Assembly: GCA_030750465.1 (NCBI GenBank)
Contig: JASMHZ010000007.1
Coordinates: forward strand, 1-48,656
Direction of reading: 5' to 3'
DNA length: 48,656 bases
From: Candidatus Peribacteraceae bacterium
GTDB taxonomy: Bacteria > Patescibacteriota > Gracilibacteria > Peribacterales > Peribacteraceae
Below the pieces are notes generated by a model. It did no database searches, had not been told where the DNA came from, and saw only the letters and a list, made by a program, of their open reading frames with translations. Below are positions 10,152 through 19,460 of this stretch, piece after piece (position 1 is the first letter of the stretch; each line of letters begins with the position of its first letter). A program made the position numbers and the translations under genes.

Positions 10152-11118
10152 TAGGTCCGTTATAAGTTTTAATAGTATTTGAATCCAGATCGAACATGTA
10201 AAGAACCGGACGATGGTCAGTACTATTTTCGACGTCTTCATTTATTCCGGTTACAAAGAAAACATCATCAGAAATCCATCCGCCTCTGTTCCATTCGCAA
10301 GGGGTTCCGCAAAAAAGAACTCTCCTGTAGTTATTATCTCTATCAATCATAAAAACCTCTTTATCTGGCGAATCCGAAGCGGAAATTAATAATGTGTTCC
10401 ATCCGTTTGGCGAAATGTATTTGGTTTCGAGAGTATTTAATAGATTATATACATGAGAGCCGACTTTGATCTCGCCAGATTGATCTTCTGGCATTATTGA
10501 GGTTTCAGATATATTCATATCGCTTAATTCAAGCTCTTCGGATAACTTCTTAATCATGCTAGACCAAGCATCAGGCTTCGAATCAAACATCAGCGGAACT
10601 CTAAGCTCATCATTGTTCTCCGGAAGATCAGATGGATTGTCTTTTTTGAGTATCAAGAAGCCTGAGGTTGCATCGCCGAAATCAACTTCCAATTCTGCTT
10701 TAAACTGAACAAATTTCTCTGTCATCCAGCCTTCGCCATTCGGGCTACGGCCGGCAGGCCATTCTACTTGAGCAGTCGCGAAATGCCTGGCTAGAACATT
10801 GCCTTCGGAATCTTCCAAAACAATGGGGAAGCTTCCTTCAAAGAACCAATATCCGCGAGCGGAGCCTTCTATTTCAAACGAAGGCGTAATTACACTGTTT
10901 GGTCTTGGTTCATCAATCCTTATAAGTTCGGATTTATCAAGCTCATTGCCAATCTCTTCAACGAATGTCTTACCATCAGGAGTTCTGCATTGCTGGGGAT
11001 AACTTTCCATTATGGGATTACCTGCATCGGCGCATTCTTTGAAATTAGTTATCTGAGGTTCTTTGGTGCAGGCAAGCAACAGAATTGGTAGTGCTAAAAG
11101 TGGTATTGAATATTTCAT
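10135..11118 (-). CDS. lipoprotein
   Basis: Lipobox LPILLLACTKEP. Confidence 0.65.
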   Translation of the reverse strand: MKYSIPLLALPILLLACTKEPQITNFKECADAGNPIMESYPQQCRTPDGKTFVEEIGNELDKSELIRIDEPRPNSVITPSFEIEGSARGYWFFEGSFPIVLEDSEGNVLARHFATAQVEWPAGRSPNGEGWMTEKFVQFKAELEVDFGDATSGFLILKKDNPSDLPENNDELRVPLMFDSKPDAWSSMIKKLSEELELSDMNISETSIMPEDQSGEIKVGSHVYNLLNTLETKYISPNGWNTLLISASDSPDKEVFMIDRDNNYRRVLFCGTPCEWNRGGWISDDVFFVTGINEDVENSTDHRPVLYMFDLDSNTIKTYNGPIISRL

Positions 11119-11230
11119 GAGCTCATCATAACAACGATTCTATGAACTTCCATATAGTTCTTCTTGAAACGTACCAGAGGATTAATAAAATCGATAATGA
11201 AGCCAGAATCATCTTAGCTATTTTCATATT

Positions 11231-12049
11231 CTATTTTGATACTTTAGCCAAAACGTGCGGTTTGATCATTTTTTCTTCTTGCGAGACGTTTGCAAATAAG
11301 GTGGTAAGTGCTTGGCAGAGATGCTTGATTGTATCTGCCTTATTCGGAAACCATGCTTCCATCCATTCGCCCCTATCGCAGTAACTCAAATCGCCTGAGG
11401 GAGTTCTAATCGCTCCTTCTGTAATCAGATTCATGATTGATATGGTGCTCGAATCAACTTCTATTTTTCCAGGAAGCGAGACGCCAAAATGCACTTTGCA
11501 TCCCATTTTTTCGAACTCTTTCTTTGTCTCCTCAATTCCTCGCGTGAAGAAAAGATGGCAATTCTTTCCATCAATAGGAAGAAGCTCCATCACGCTGCGC
11601 ATCGTGAAGCCGGTGAACAAGACGTCATCAATCAATGCTATGGAATCAAAACCATCAGCTTTTGCAATTTGATCTTCAATGGACTCGTCCGTCTTGCTTA
11701 CGAGAATATGCTCGGAGCCATTTTCCTTTTCGATTCTTGTAATGTTAAGTCTCAGAATATTTGGAAACGCACTCCATCGTCCATGCAAAAGTTGAGCAAT
11801 CTCTTCGCCTTTGTGCCCGAGTCCAAAAGTAATATCAAATGGTTCCGGGTTTGATTCCGAGATTAGTCCTGCAAGTTCGTCCTCCAAAGTTCCTACCTTA
11901 GTATGCGGTTGGACTGCAATGTGTTTGATGAAAAGCTGTGCAGTTTCATATTCCAATGAGTTTTTGCCAAAACGTGTTTTGACGAAGGGCGTCAGGTTGT
12001 CATGTACGTAGAGTAGCTTTGGGGTGGGAAGACGAGGCATTGGTTGCAT
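11231..12049 (-). CDS. phosphoribosyltransferase-fold protein
   Basis: PRPP-binding-like motif SIALIDDVLFTGFTMRS. Confidence 0.65.
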   Translation of the reverse strand: MQPMPRLPTPKLLYVHDNLTPFVKTRFGKNSLEYETAQLFIKHIAVQPHTKVGTLEDELAGLISESNPEPFDITFGLGHKGEEIAQLLHGRWSAFPNILRLNITRIEKENGSEHILVSKTDESIEDQIAKADGFDSIALIDDVLFTGFTMRSVMELLPIDGKNCHLFFTRGIEETKKEFEKMGCKVHFGVSLPGKIEVDSSTISIMNLITEGAIRTPSGDLSYCDRGEWMEAWFPNKADTIKHLCQALTTLFANVSQEEKMIKPHVLAKVSK

Positions 12050-12105
12050 TATACAGATTATGAAATACTTATCTGTGAACTGATTAACAATCGACAATCA
12101 ACACG

Positions 12106-12141
12106 CCATGAACCGATCGCACTTCGTGCTCTGGTTCATGG
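12106..12141. repeat. 36-nt hairpin element, copy 1
   Basis: CCATGAACCGATCGCACTTCGTGCTCTGGTTCATGG. Confidence 0.7.
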
Positions 12142-12217
12142 CTTTCGACAATCAACTTGTTGAAAGCGAGCGTAGCGAGCGTGTCGATTGTTGAGAGCAT
12201 AGCGTGTCGATTGTTTT

Positions 12218-13168
12218 TCAATTACTTGAAATCACTTTATATTCTCTCAATTTATTAGGAGGAATGCTTTCCTGCGGTTTCTGGTAAGTGAATACCAAAA
12301 CTGATTCTCCTTCCTTAATAGATTTGAGTGTGAAAGCATATTCACCTCCAACCCCTACAAGGTGGGGCTTTTCGTATGCCATGTACTTGTCCTCCACTAA
12401 TTCCAGATAATCCGTGTCGTGTTGTACTGCCCACTGGAAACCGGTAGTTGGATTCCCTTTCAAATTAATTGTAAAAACCTCCCCGACTTTTATAGATATG
12501 TTTGAAGCTTCTGTGTCGGCACAACTAACCTCGATATTTGTTGAGGTATCTTCTTCACGTTTATATTTTTGAATATTGCATATTAAGCTATCTCTTCTGG
12601 CTTGATAAATTTCGCGTTCAACAGAATCGGAGGTGGAGTTGTGAGGATCAGTGACAAAACCATTTTCTTTTAGAAAGTTTTTGGCAGACCAATGAAACTC
12701 GCTTGCGTCTTCCGAATTCATGTTAGATCCGTATCCAAATCCTTTTCCTAGATATCTTTCTTCTGCATCAGCTGTATTCCAAATTACACTTACTTCATTA
12801 AAAGTCGGAGAGCCAATGTCTAGAGACTGGGCATATTCACTCATAAAAGCAAAAAGATTAATATCTCTTGAATCCACAAAATCAAAGTCATCACGTATAA
12901 CCTCCCAGTTTTCCAAAGAAATGCTAGCAATACCCTTGCCTAATGGCGCTTCAAATTCGTAAGTAACAAACCAGCATCCCGGGCAGGCAGATGGAGAACT
13001 CTTAATTAGTTTCAGATTTGAGCCGCTTTGGCTAATGAATTCATCAGCGGATTCTATGTATTCTTTGGCCAAAGATTCAGCCTTAAGGTTATTTTCTACT
13101 CTTTCTTGAGGGGCCTGGGCGCAGGAAATAAGCAATAGAAAGGGGATTATCAGGGCAATATTTTTCAT
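12218..13168 (-). CDS. lipoprotein with C-terminal chagasin-like (inhibitor I42) domain
   Basis: Lipobox LLLISCAQ; NPTTGFQW and VGVGGEYAFTLK loop motifs. Confidence 0.7.
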   Translation of the reverse strand: MKNIALIIPFLLLISCAQAPQERVENNLKAESLAKEYIESADEFISQSGSNLKLIKSSPSACPGCWFVTYEFEAPLGKGIASISLENWEVIRDDFDFVDSRDINLFAFMSEYAQSLDIGSPTFNEVSVIWNTADAEERYLGKGFGYGSNMNSEDASEFHWSAKNFLKENGFVTDPHNSTSDSVEREIYQARRDSLICNIQKYKREEDTSTNIEVSCADTEASNISIKVGEVFTINLKGNPTTGFQWAVQHDTDYLELVEDKYMAYEKPHLVGVGGEYAFTLKSIKEGESVLVFTYQKPQESIPPNKLREYKVISSN

Positions 13169-13265
13169 AGGATTAGGATAACAGAGGCGTACAGTCTAGC
13201 GGATAAAATTTTAACTTAAACCTTAATTGTTATATAATATTCATAAGGTCATTAGATCTTTCACG

Positions 13266-13341
13266 TTCCACGGTAGCTCAATGGTAGAGCAAACGGCTGT
13301 TAACCGTTAGGTTGCTGGTTCGAATCCAGCCCGTGGAGCCA
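13266..13341 (+). tRNA. tRNA-Asn (GTT), CCA encoded
   Basis: Cloverleaf TCCACGG TA GCTC..GAGC A AACGG CTGTTAA CCGTT AGGTT GCTGG TTCGAAT CCAGC CCGTGGA G CCA. Confidence 0.95.
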
Positions 13342-14925
13342 AATTGGAACACACTCGTTGAGAGTGCTACTTTTGACTTTAGCCAAAGGTACTTTCAACG
13401 TTTCTATCGCACCCAGCCGGTCTTTGGTAACCTCATTGCATCGCCTGAATACCTCGAATGGCTTAGCCAAGCGGAAAGATAGCTTTTTATCTTGCAGTTC
13501 TATCGCCTGGCCGATCCTTTGTAGTATCTCGACTCGCGCATCACGGTCACCGTCGGCGAACCTTGAATATAAATCCTTAGAGAAGTCAGCGGCATCAACC
13601 GTATCCTTTGTTCGTTGCTTTGCGGTGGCATGGAAGTCGTTAATCAACTGCTTCTTATGGTCACGCTCACCTTCAAGCTCTTTAAGCATGGATTTGAATA
13701 ACTCCTCAGAAACTGCTGTCGATGCGTCCAGTTGGCGCTTCATCAGCTTATTTACCTTTTCATTTGCCTCCTTATACTCATCTTGCAGGCTCTTTAAGTA
13801 CCTTTCTTCTAATTTCATATTCTCCGCCTGGCTTAACTGAAGCTCATCCAACATCCATTCAACAAATGCCTGAGGTACCTCAATCTCTTCCAGTAAGGAA
13901 TATATCTGCTCCTCTATATCCGATTCGTTTACCGATCCTTTCTCCGTACAGCTTGTAGACTTCTTACCCATCTTTGAACAGCGAAAATAGCGGTACTCAC
14001 GTTCCTGTCCGGTTGATCGAATCAGCTTCCTCTTTACATCCATAATCACAGCCGCTCCGCAACTGCCGCATCTTATAAGACCGGCATATGTGTTTCTGTA
14101 TTTATGAAGACGTGGCTTGCCCCTTGGTCCCAGGATATCCTGAGCTTTGTCGTACTCCTCCAAGCTAACCATCGGAGGATGCTTCCCCGGCCATATCTCA
14201 CTGTCCCATTGGAACTTCCCGCAATAAAAGACATTAGAAAAAATGGTGTACATTGTGGAACGAGCAACCGACCGTTTAGTTTTACCGCGAGCGCCAAGTT
14301 TTGTAAGCCCCCATTCATTAATGGCAATATTATGTATTTGCTTTACCGTTTTGGTTTCAGTAAGCAGGAGGTCCCAACAACGCCTGACTATGTCGAATCG
14401 CTCAGGATCTTTTAAGACATACTTTTCTCCCTTAACACCATAACTATTTAAATATCCTACCGGGACGGACCCGGGGAACCAGCCAAGCTTAGCTTTTTCC
14501 GTCATCCCTCTCTTTGCATCTTTACCTAAGTCGCGACTGAACTGAATAGCCATCCCCATTTCAACCATCATAGTTAGAACATTATCAGAAGGCTCATATG
14601 TTCTTTCGGAAGTAACAATCCTTTTCAAGATACCCTCTTGTAGTAGCCACTGTATTGCACCACCATCAACCGGATTGCGAGCGAGCCGGTTAAGCTTCCA
14701 GCAATAGATCACCTCAATTTTTCCATCATGTATGTCAGATAAAAGGCGAGCAAACTCTGGCCTTGTCCCCGGAGTTTTTGCAGAACGTGCTTCCTGATAA
14801 GTGTCTACCAATTCATCACTATTATCTTTAATGCGACTCAAGTTATATTCTTTTTGACTGTCCAAAGATAGAATCTGTTTATCTTCAGTATCAGTAGACT
14901 TACGATTTACGATAGCTGCTTTCAT
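13300..14925 (-). CDS. large serine recombinase (resolvase, recombinase and zinc-ribbon regions)
   Basis: KAAIVNRKSTDTEDKQILSLDSQ, YCWKLNRLARNPVDGGAI, zinc ribbon CGSCG..C; 3' end reads into the tRNA-Asn gene. Confidence 0.88.
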   Translation of the reverse strand: MKAAIVNRKSTDTEDKQILSLDSQKEYNLSRIKDNSDELVDTYQEARSAKTPGTRPEFARLLSDIHDGKIEVIYCWKLNRLARNPVDGGAIQWLLQEGILKRIVTSERTYEPSDNVLTMMVEMGMAIQFSRDLGKDAKRGMTEKAKLGWFPGSVPVGYLNSYGVKGEKYVLKDPERFDIVRRCWDLLLTETKTVKQIHNIAINEWGLTKLGARGKTKRSVARSTMYTIFSNVFYCGKFQWDSEIWPGKHPPMVSLEEYDKAQDILGPRGKPRLHKYRNTYAGLIRCGSCGAAVIMDVKRKLIRSTGQEREYRYFRCSKMGKKSTSCTEKGSVNESDIEEQIYSLLEEIEVPQAFVEWMLDELQLSQAENMKLEERYLKSLQDEYKEANEKVNKLMKRQLDASTAVSEELFKSMLKELEGERDHKKQLINDFHATAKQRTKDTVDAADFSKDLYSRFADGDRDARVEILQRIGQAIELQDKKLSFRLAKPFEVFRRCNEVTKDRLGAIETLKVPLAKVKSSTLNECVPIWLHGLDSNQQPNG

Positions 14926-14948
14926 TTTAATAAGGGGAAGAAAACTCA

Positions 14949-15046
14949 AAAGGGGCGAGCCGTGGTTACCGACTTCGCAACGCGTTGTCGACGGCATCGC
15001 CCCCTTTGAGGACAACAAACGAGACGTTGCGGATAATCGGTAACCA
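14949..15046. promoter_or_regulatory. interleaved inverted repeats upstream of the recombinase (possible att site or structured leader)
   Basis: AAAGGGGCGA/TCGCCCCCTTT, TGGTTACCGA..CGCAACG/CGTTGCGG..TCGGTAACCA, GTTGTC/GACAAC. Confidence 0.55.
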
Positions 15047-15102
15047 TGAGCATTATACCAAAATGGGATAAAAAGTAATATATTGCCGTCACCAGCTGTC
15101 AC

Positions 15103-15798
15103 ATGGTGATTTTGGCTTATTCATGCGTATCTTCTTGTGACGGCACATCCTCATTGGATGTAGCTTCAGTATCTGTACCCATATTAACAATAATCCCATT
15201 ATCAGTTGCAAACGCCAAGACGTTCAAAGAACGATTATGCGATCGGGTAGTTAATAGGTTCCAAGACGATCAAATAATGTGGCAAAGAGTTAACGATCGT
15301 ATTGAAAAGCGTTTTGGTTATCGATGCGAATCAATTGAAGAAGATGAGGAGGCGATCTCAAACAGAAAGTACGATGTTAAAACTTGGGAAGATAAAAAGG
15401 GAAGTTACAAAATGATAACTCCTCCCGGTGGGGTCGCACCAGAGGTAGTAAAAACTCCAAAAGACAGATTTTATTTCCTTGAAGAACGGATGGAAGAAAA
15501 TATGGAATCATGGAGGGCATTGCATCAAGAAATGGGTGAAAAAATGGAGTTATTTATGGAACATTATAAAGCAGGTGGAAAAGAGGGAGTTCATGAGGTC
15601 AATGAATTGGAGAAAAAATTTATCACTCAATACAATAAATATTATGATATTTACAATGAGCTTGTATATCTAAGTTCCGACCTAAAACGTTACTGGAAAT
15701 TTCAAATTAGACTTGAAATAATTCAAAGCATTGAAAGCAAAATAAGAGGAATAGAAAAAGAGTTCGATAAAATGCCACGTGTAATGTATTACTACTGA
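15103..15798 (+). CDS. putative secreted coiled-coil protein carrying the C-x28-C RVN motif
   Basis: Signal-peptide-like start ending SVANA; motif CDRVVNRFQDDQIMWQRVNDRIEKRFGYRC at 15238-15327. Confidence 0.6.
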   Translation: MVILAYSCVSSCDGTSSLDVASVSVPILTIIPLSVANAKTFKERLCDRVVNRFQDDQIMWQRVNDRIEKRFGYRCESIEEDEEAISNRKYDVKTWEDKKGSYKMITPPGGVAPEVVKTPKDRFYFLEERMEENMESWRALHQEMGEKMELFMEHYKAGGKEGVHEVNELEKKFITQYNKYYDIYNELVYLSSDLKRYWKFQIRLEIIQSIESKIRGIEKEFDKMPRVMYYY

Positions 15799-15853
15799 TT
15801 ATATTTTCAGGCATCGTTCACAACTATATGTGGATTTTTGGTATAATATAGCT

Positions 15854-16213
15854 ATGCAGAAGGAATTAAATATACTTACAGGTAAACAACGATCTTTTGT
15901 CTTTGCTTATGTTAAATGCAATAACGGAACGCAATCTGCGAAGGAGGCTGGTTATAAGGGAAACGAAAAACAACTTTCAGTAATAGCTGCTCAGAACTTA
16001 GGAAAACTTAGGGTTAAGGATGCAATACAAGCCCTTGAGAAGCCAGCACTTGAAAAGGCACAAGTTAGTACCGAAAAGGTTATATTGGAGCTTAAAGCCA
16101 TAGCATTTGCCCCAGAAAACAAGGTTCCTTGGAACTCTAAGATGTCTGCTTTAAGAATGTTGGGGGATCACCTAGGCATGTGGGCAGATAACAAAAAAGA
16201 TTATCGTGTGTAG
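15854..16213 (+). CDS. phage terminase small-subunit-like protein, possibly a remnant
   Basis: LTGKQRSFVFAYVKCNNGTQSAKEAGYKGNEKQLSVIAAQNLGKLRVKDAI resembles the Terminase_2 N-terminus. Confidence 0.65.
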   Translation: MQKELNILTGKQRSFVFAYVKCNNGTQSAKEAGYKGNEKQLSVIAAQNLGKLRVKDAIQALEKPALEKAQVSTEKVILELKAIAFAPENKVPWNSKMSALRMLGDHLGMWADNKKDYRV

Positions 16214-16952
16214 GAAGATCTTCTTCAGAAATCATCTCTGTAAAAGAGGAAGGGGATTTTTTCCCTTCTTTTAGTGTAAAAATCCGATATGTACCAAGAG
16301 AAAGTATGTGCTTATAAATATCAAACACACGCCCTCTCTGCAATTGCCTAATACTGGAATATTCCACGATAAGGATCGGCAATTCTGAGGAATTGAGGAG
16401 GTTACTTGCTCCTTTCATCACCTCAAGTTCCCACCCTTCCACATCAATCTTAAGCATGCGCACTTTTGTAATACCTTCCTCTTGAATAAATTGATCAAGT
16501 GTTTTTACTGTGGCGGTTTGTACTTCTTTGTACTTTTCACTTTGCTTAATCATTGATGCCTGTGACCTATTGGGTTTGTACATCATTGCTTCGCCTTCGT
16601 ATTCCCCTAGAGCAACATTTACTGCGTTAATATTCTCACATTCATTTAGTGTGATATTTTTTTGTAGAATGTCATATGTTTCGCTTACTGGCTCAAAGGA
16701 ATATACAGAACCTGTAGATCCAACATGCATTGAGGCGTGTAGAGACATAACTCCAATGTTTGCGCCGGCATCAATAAATGTATCCCCCTTACGTAGAAAT
16801 TTTTTCAAGACATCAAGGGTACCTGCTTCGTATGTACCATGCTCGTAGAGAGAGGTCTCTACCCAAGGATCTTGCATTGGGTCAACAATCATTTTCAGGC
16901 CACTATGCGTCTCTATAACTGTAGATCCACATGCTATATTCGTAGGAATCAT
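16137..16952 (-). CDS. FkbM-family methyltransferase
   Basis: FIDAGANIGVMSLHASM, MLKIDVEGWELEVMKGA. Confidence 0.85.
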   Translation of the reverse strand: MIPTNIACGSTVIETHSGLKMIVDPMQDPWVETSLYEHGTYEAGTLDVLKKFLRKGDTFIDAGANIGVMSLHASMHVGSTGSVYSFEPVSETYDILQKNITLNECENINAVNVALGEYEGEAMMYKPNRSQASMIKQSEKYKEVQTATVKTLDQFIQEEGITKVRMLKIDVEGWELEVMKGASNLLNSSELPILIVEYSSIRQLQRGRVFDIYKHILSLGTYRIFTLKEGKKSPSSFTEMISEEDLPTHDNLFCYLPTCLGDPPTFLKQTS

Positions 16953-17005
16953 TGTCTTGATTCTACTACTGAATAGGCTTGTTGTAGAGTAGTATAGTTA
17001 GACGT

Positions 17006-17842
17006 GTGACACGGATAATTATCCTATGTGCAGGCCAAGCAAATCGCTGGGCTCCGAAGAGTCTCAAGCAACTTGTACCTATTGATGGTGAGCCTTTATT
17101 GCATCGGACTGTGCGACTATTACGAAGCTTTGAATACGATGACATTTACATAGCATGCATTGATCCAAAGTTACGCATCGAAGGATGCAAACATTTTACA
17201 CCATCAGATTCTCGTTGGACCGCCAGTACTCTGTACTCCTCACGTCATCTTTGGGACAACCGGACTATTATTCTTCTTGGTGATGTGTACTACACGGAAG
17301 AATCTCTTACAAAAATCTTGGAATGTCCTTCTGAGCTAAAGTTCATAGGTCGGCTAGGACCAAGCTCGTTTACGGGATGTCCTTATGGGGAAATTTTTGG
17401 CTTACTCTTCTCTGATTCCATGCATCTTCAACTTGAAAATATTCTGAAAACTATTATTGAAAAAGCAGAACACCTGCATAGAGATACTTTGATGCGCTAC
17501 GTTGCATTTGCTTTCTCCTACGTAAAACGATTTCTATCCTCTCTGCAAAAGCAGAAAAAGGGAAATGTGTTCAAGAGAATGGGCATGGCACACAACTGTG
17601 CAAATCTACACATTCAACATACCATGCTTTTGTGTGGGCGATTGTGGAACTTATACTGCAAATGTACTGGGCTTCCTCTTGATAAACGGACTACTCAAAC
17701 TCCAATGTTCATGAACATTGATGACTTTACAGAAGATTTTGATACTCTTGATGGTTATACAACGTGGATAGCAAAATTTGCCCAATATCATGCGCATAAT
17801 ATCCCTGATCATTCTATGTCTACATCTCCCGTCTCTCCATAA
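17006..17842 (+). CDS. nucleotidyltransferase-like protein
   Basis: RIIILCAGQANRWAPKSLKQLVPIDGEPLLHRTV, ILLGDVYYT. Confidence 0.75.
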   Translation: MTRIIILCAGQANRWAPKSLKQLVPIDGEPLLHRTVRLLRSFEYDDIYIACIDPKLRIEGCKHFTPSDSRWTASTLYSSRHLWDNRTIILLGDVYYTEESLTKILECPSELKFIGRLGPSSFTGCPYGEIFGLLFSDSMHLQLENILKTIIEKAEHLHRDTLMRYVAFAFSYVKRFLSSLQKQKKGNVFKRMGMAHNCANLHIQHTMLLCGRLWNLYCKCTGLPLDKRTTQTPMFMNIDDFTEDFDTLDGYTTWIAKFAQYHAHNIPDHSMSTSPVSP

Positions 17843-18747
17843 TGGAACTTTGGTGTGTCACTCCATTCTTTGCGCCCTTCGAATCGGATGTTCGATATAA
17901 AAATTTTGAAATATTTGCTCAACGTATGCTGGATGCGGGAGTGAATCTTTTGACTGTCGAACTTCTGTATCCGTGGACGAAACGCAGACTTCCTCATATT
18001 GGAAAAATTGTACCAATGGAAACATCTGATGTGCTTTGGCACAAAGAATCAATGATTAACCATGGCTTTTCGTTGTTACCAGAATCTTGTGACATTGCTA
18101 TGTATATGGATTCCGATTTAATTTTTAAAGATGCAGATTGGGTAGAAAAACTAAAGGATCTCGCAAGAGAATACGATGTGATCCAATGTTTTCAAACATG
18201 TCACCATCTACCGCGAGGGAGTACATCTACCAGTACTCCTCCATTGATATCTATTGATAGCTTTTCTTATAAAGCAAGTACTCTTCATAATGAAAGACAA
18301 AAACAGTTACTTCTCAAAAGGGCTCCCGGTGGTAGCTGGGCATATGTTGCACCATATTTTCGTGAAGATCCTCTTTATGACAGAACTCCATTTGGCATGT
18401 GCGATCGCATCACTGCAGATTATATACATGGCATTAACAATAGCTCTCTTCTGGAAAAACTGACTCCAGCACACCAAGAGGATATACGGCAATGGACTCA
18501 AAAGCGTGCACCAGTAGTGCGTTCAACTTTCCTTCATACAGATGTTTTGCACTTGTGGCATGGGGCTTTAGTAAATCGAAAATATTCTAATACATTGGAA
18601 ATACTTCAGGAGCATGGATTTGATCCTAAACAAGATTTGCAGAAACGAAATGGTATCTACCAATGGTCATCGCAAAAGCCCGACCTGCACCGAGCAACAT
18701 TGCAACACTATCAACAGGTAGAGGCTTCAACCAAGATTCTCGTATAG
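17842..18747 (+). CDS. glycosyltransferase-like protein
   Basis: Asp-rich CDIAMYMDSDLIFKDADWV; translationally coupled to the preceding gene. Confidence 0.65.
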   Translation: MELWCVTPFFAPFESDVRYKNFEIFAQRMLDAGVNLLTVELLYPWTKRRLPHIGKIVPMETSDVLWHKESMINHGFSLLPESCDIAMYMDSDLIFKDADWVEKLKDLAREYDVIQCFQTCHHLPRGSTSTSTPPLISIDSFSYKASTLHNERQKQLLLKRAPGGSWAYVAPYFREDPLYDRTPFGMCDRITADYIHGINNSSLLEKLTPAHQEDIRQWTQKRAPVVRSTFLHTDVLHLWHGALVNRKYSNTLEILQEHGFDPKQDLQKRNGIYQWSSQKPDLHRATLQHYQQVEASTKILV

Positions 18748-18762
18748 TCATACTATTCTCTT

Positions 18763-19149
18763 ATGTGCATTATTTCTCTTACTTGGGCCCGTAACGAAGA
18801 AGACATCCTTGAAAGTTTTGTTCGGCACAATTCTGCCATTGTCGATGAAATGATTATTGTGTTGCATCGTTGTACGGATACATCAAAAGATATTTTAGAA
18901 CGATTGCAAGGTGAAGGTCTCTCAATAAATATTCGCGAACATGATGCTCCGTACCATGCACAAGGAGAGGTGCTAACTGAACTCCTGGCTGATATAAATA
19001 AAGCGATTGACTCCAGCGTAGAGCTACGCAATAAGAAAGAACTTATTAATCAGTTCATTGCATCACTTGAAGTACATTCATCGGTCGGCCATATGATCAA
19101 CATTCCCCGAGACAAGAAAGAAATCTGGGAGCCACCCACTTTAATGTAA
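18763..19149 (+). pseudogene. mosaic ORF: GT2-like N-terminus joined to an HsdR-C-terminus-like segment
   Basis: MCIISLTWARNEEDILESFVRHN then ADINKAIDSSVELRNKKELINQFIASL; a further open reading continues in another frame to 19391. Confidence 0.55.
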
Positions 19150-19428
19150 TTGCAGATCGACTCTGTCCTGATCTACAGATATTTAACTCAGATGAAACTA
19201 AGAATGCAGGTGTTGTTCCGGTAATCACAAGAGTAGAAGCAGGATTTGATATGAGTGCCCATTACCAACCTGCAAGATCAGGTCAAAAAGGATATCGCAA
19301 CATGGCATTACTAGATACGAATGATTGCGCAATTTATCCAGGCAAAAATATTAATGAAATACATCAGAGAGTATTAACACTTATAGGATGATTGTGTAAC
19401 TGAAGTTTTCCGATAAATACTCAAGAAT

Positions 19429-19460
19429 CTGATTCCAATATTTTCGTATCTTCTCCACCA
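19429..19460 (+). repeat. 32-nt att-like motif, copy 1
   Basis: CTGATTCCAATATTTTCGTATCTTCTCCACCA, 23-24 of 32 positions shared with the copies at 44874 and 48466. Confidence 0.6.

Noticed and set aside
11142-11384. Plus-strand ORF near the phosphoribosyltransferase gene
   Set aside because: Mostly antisense to a well-supported CDS; no recognisable features.
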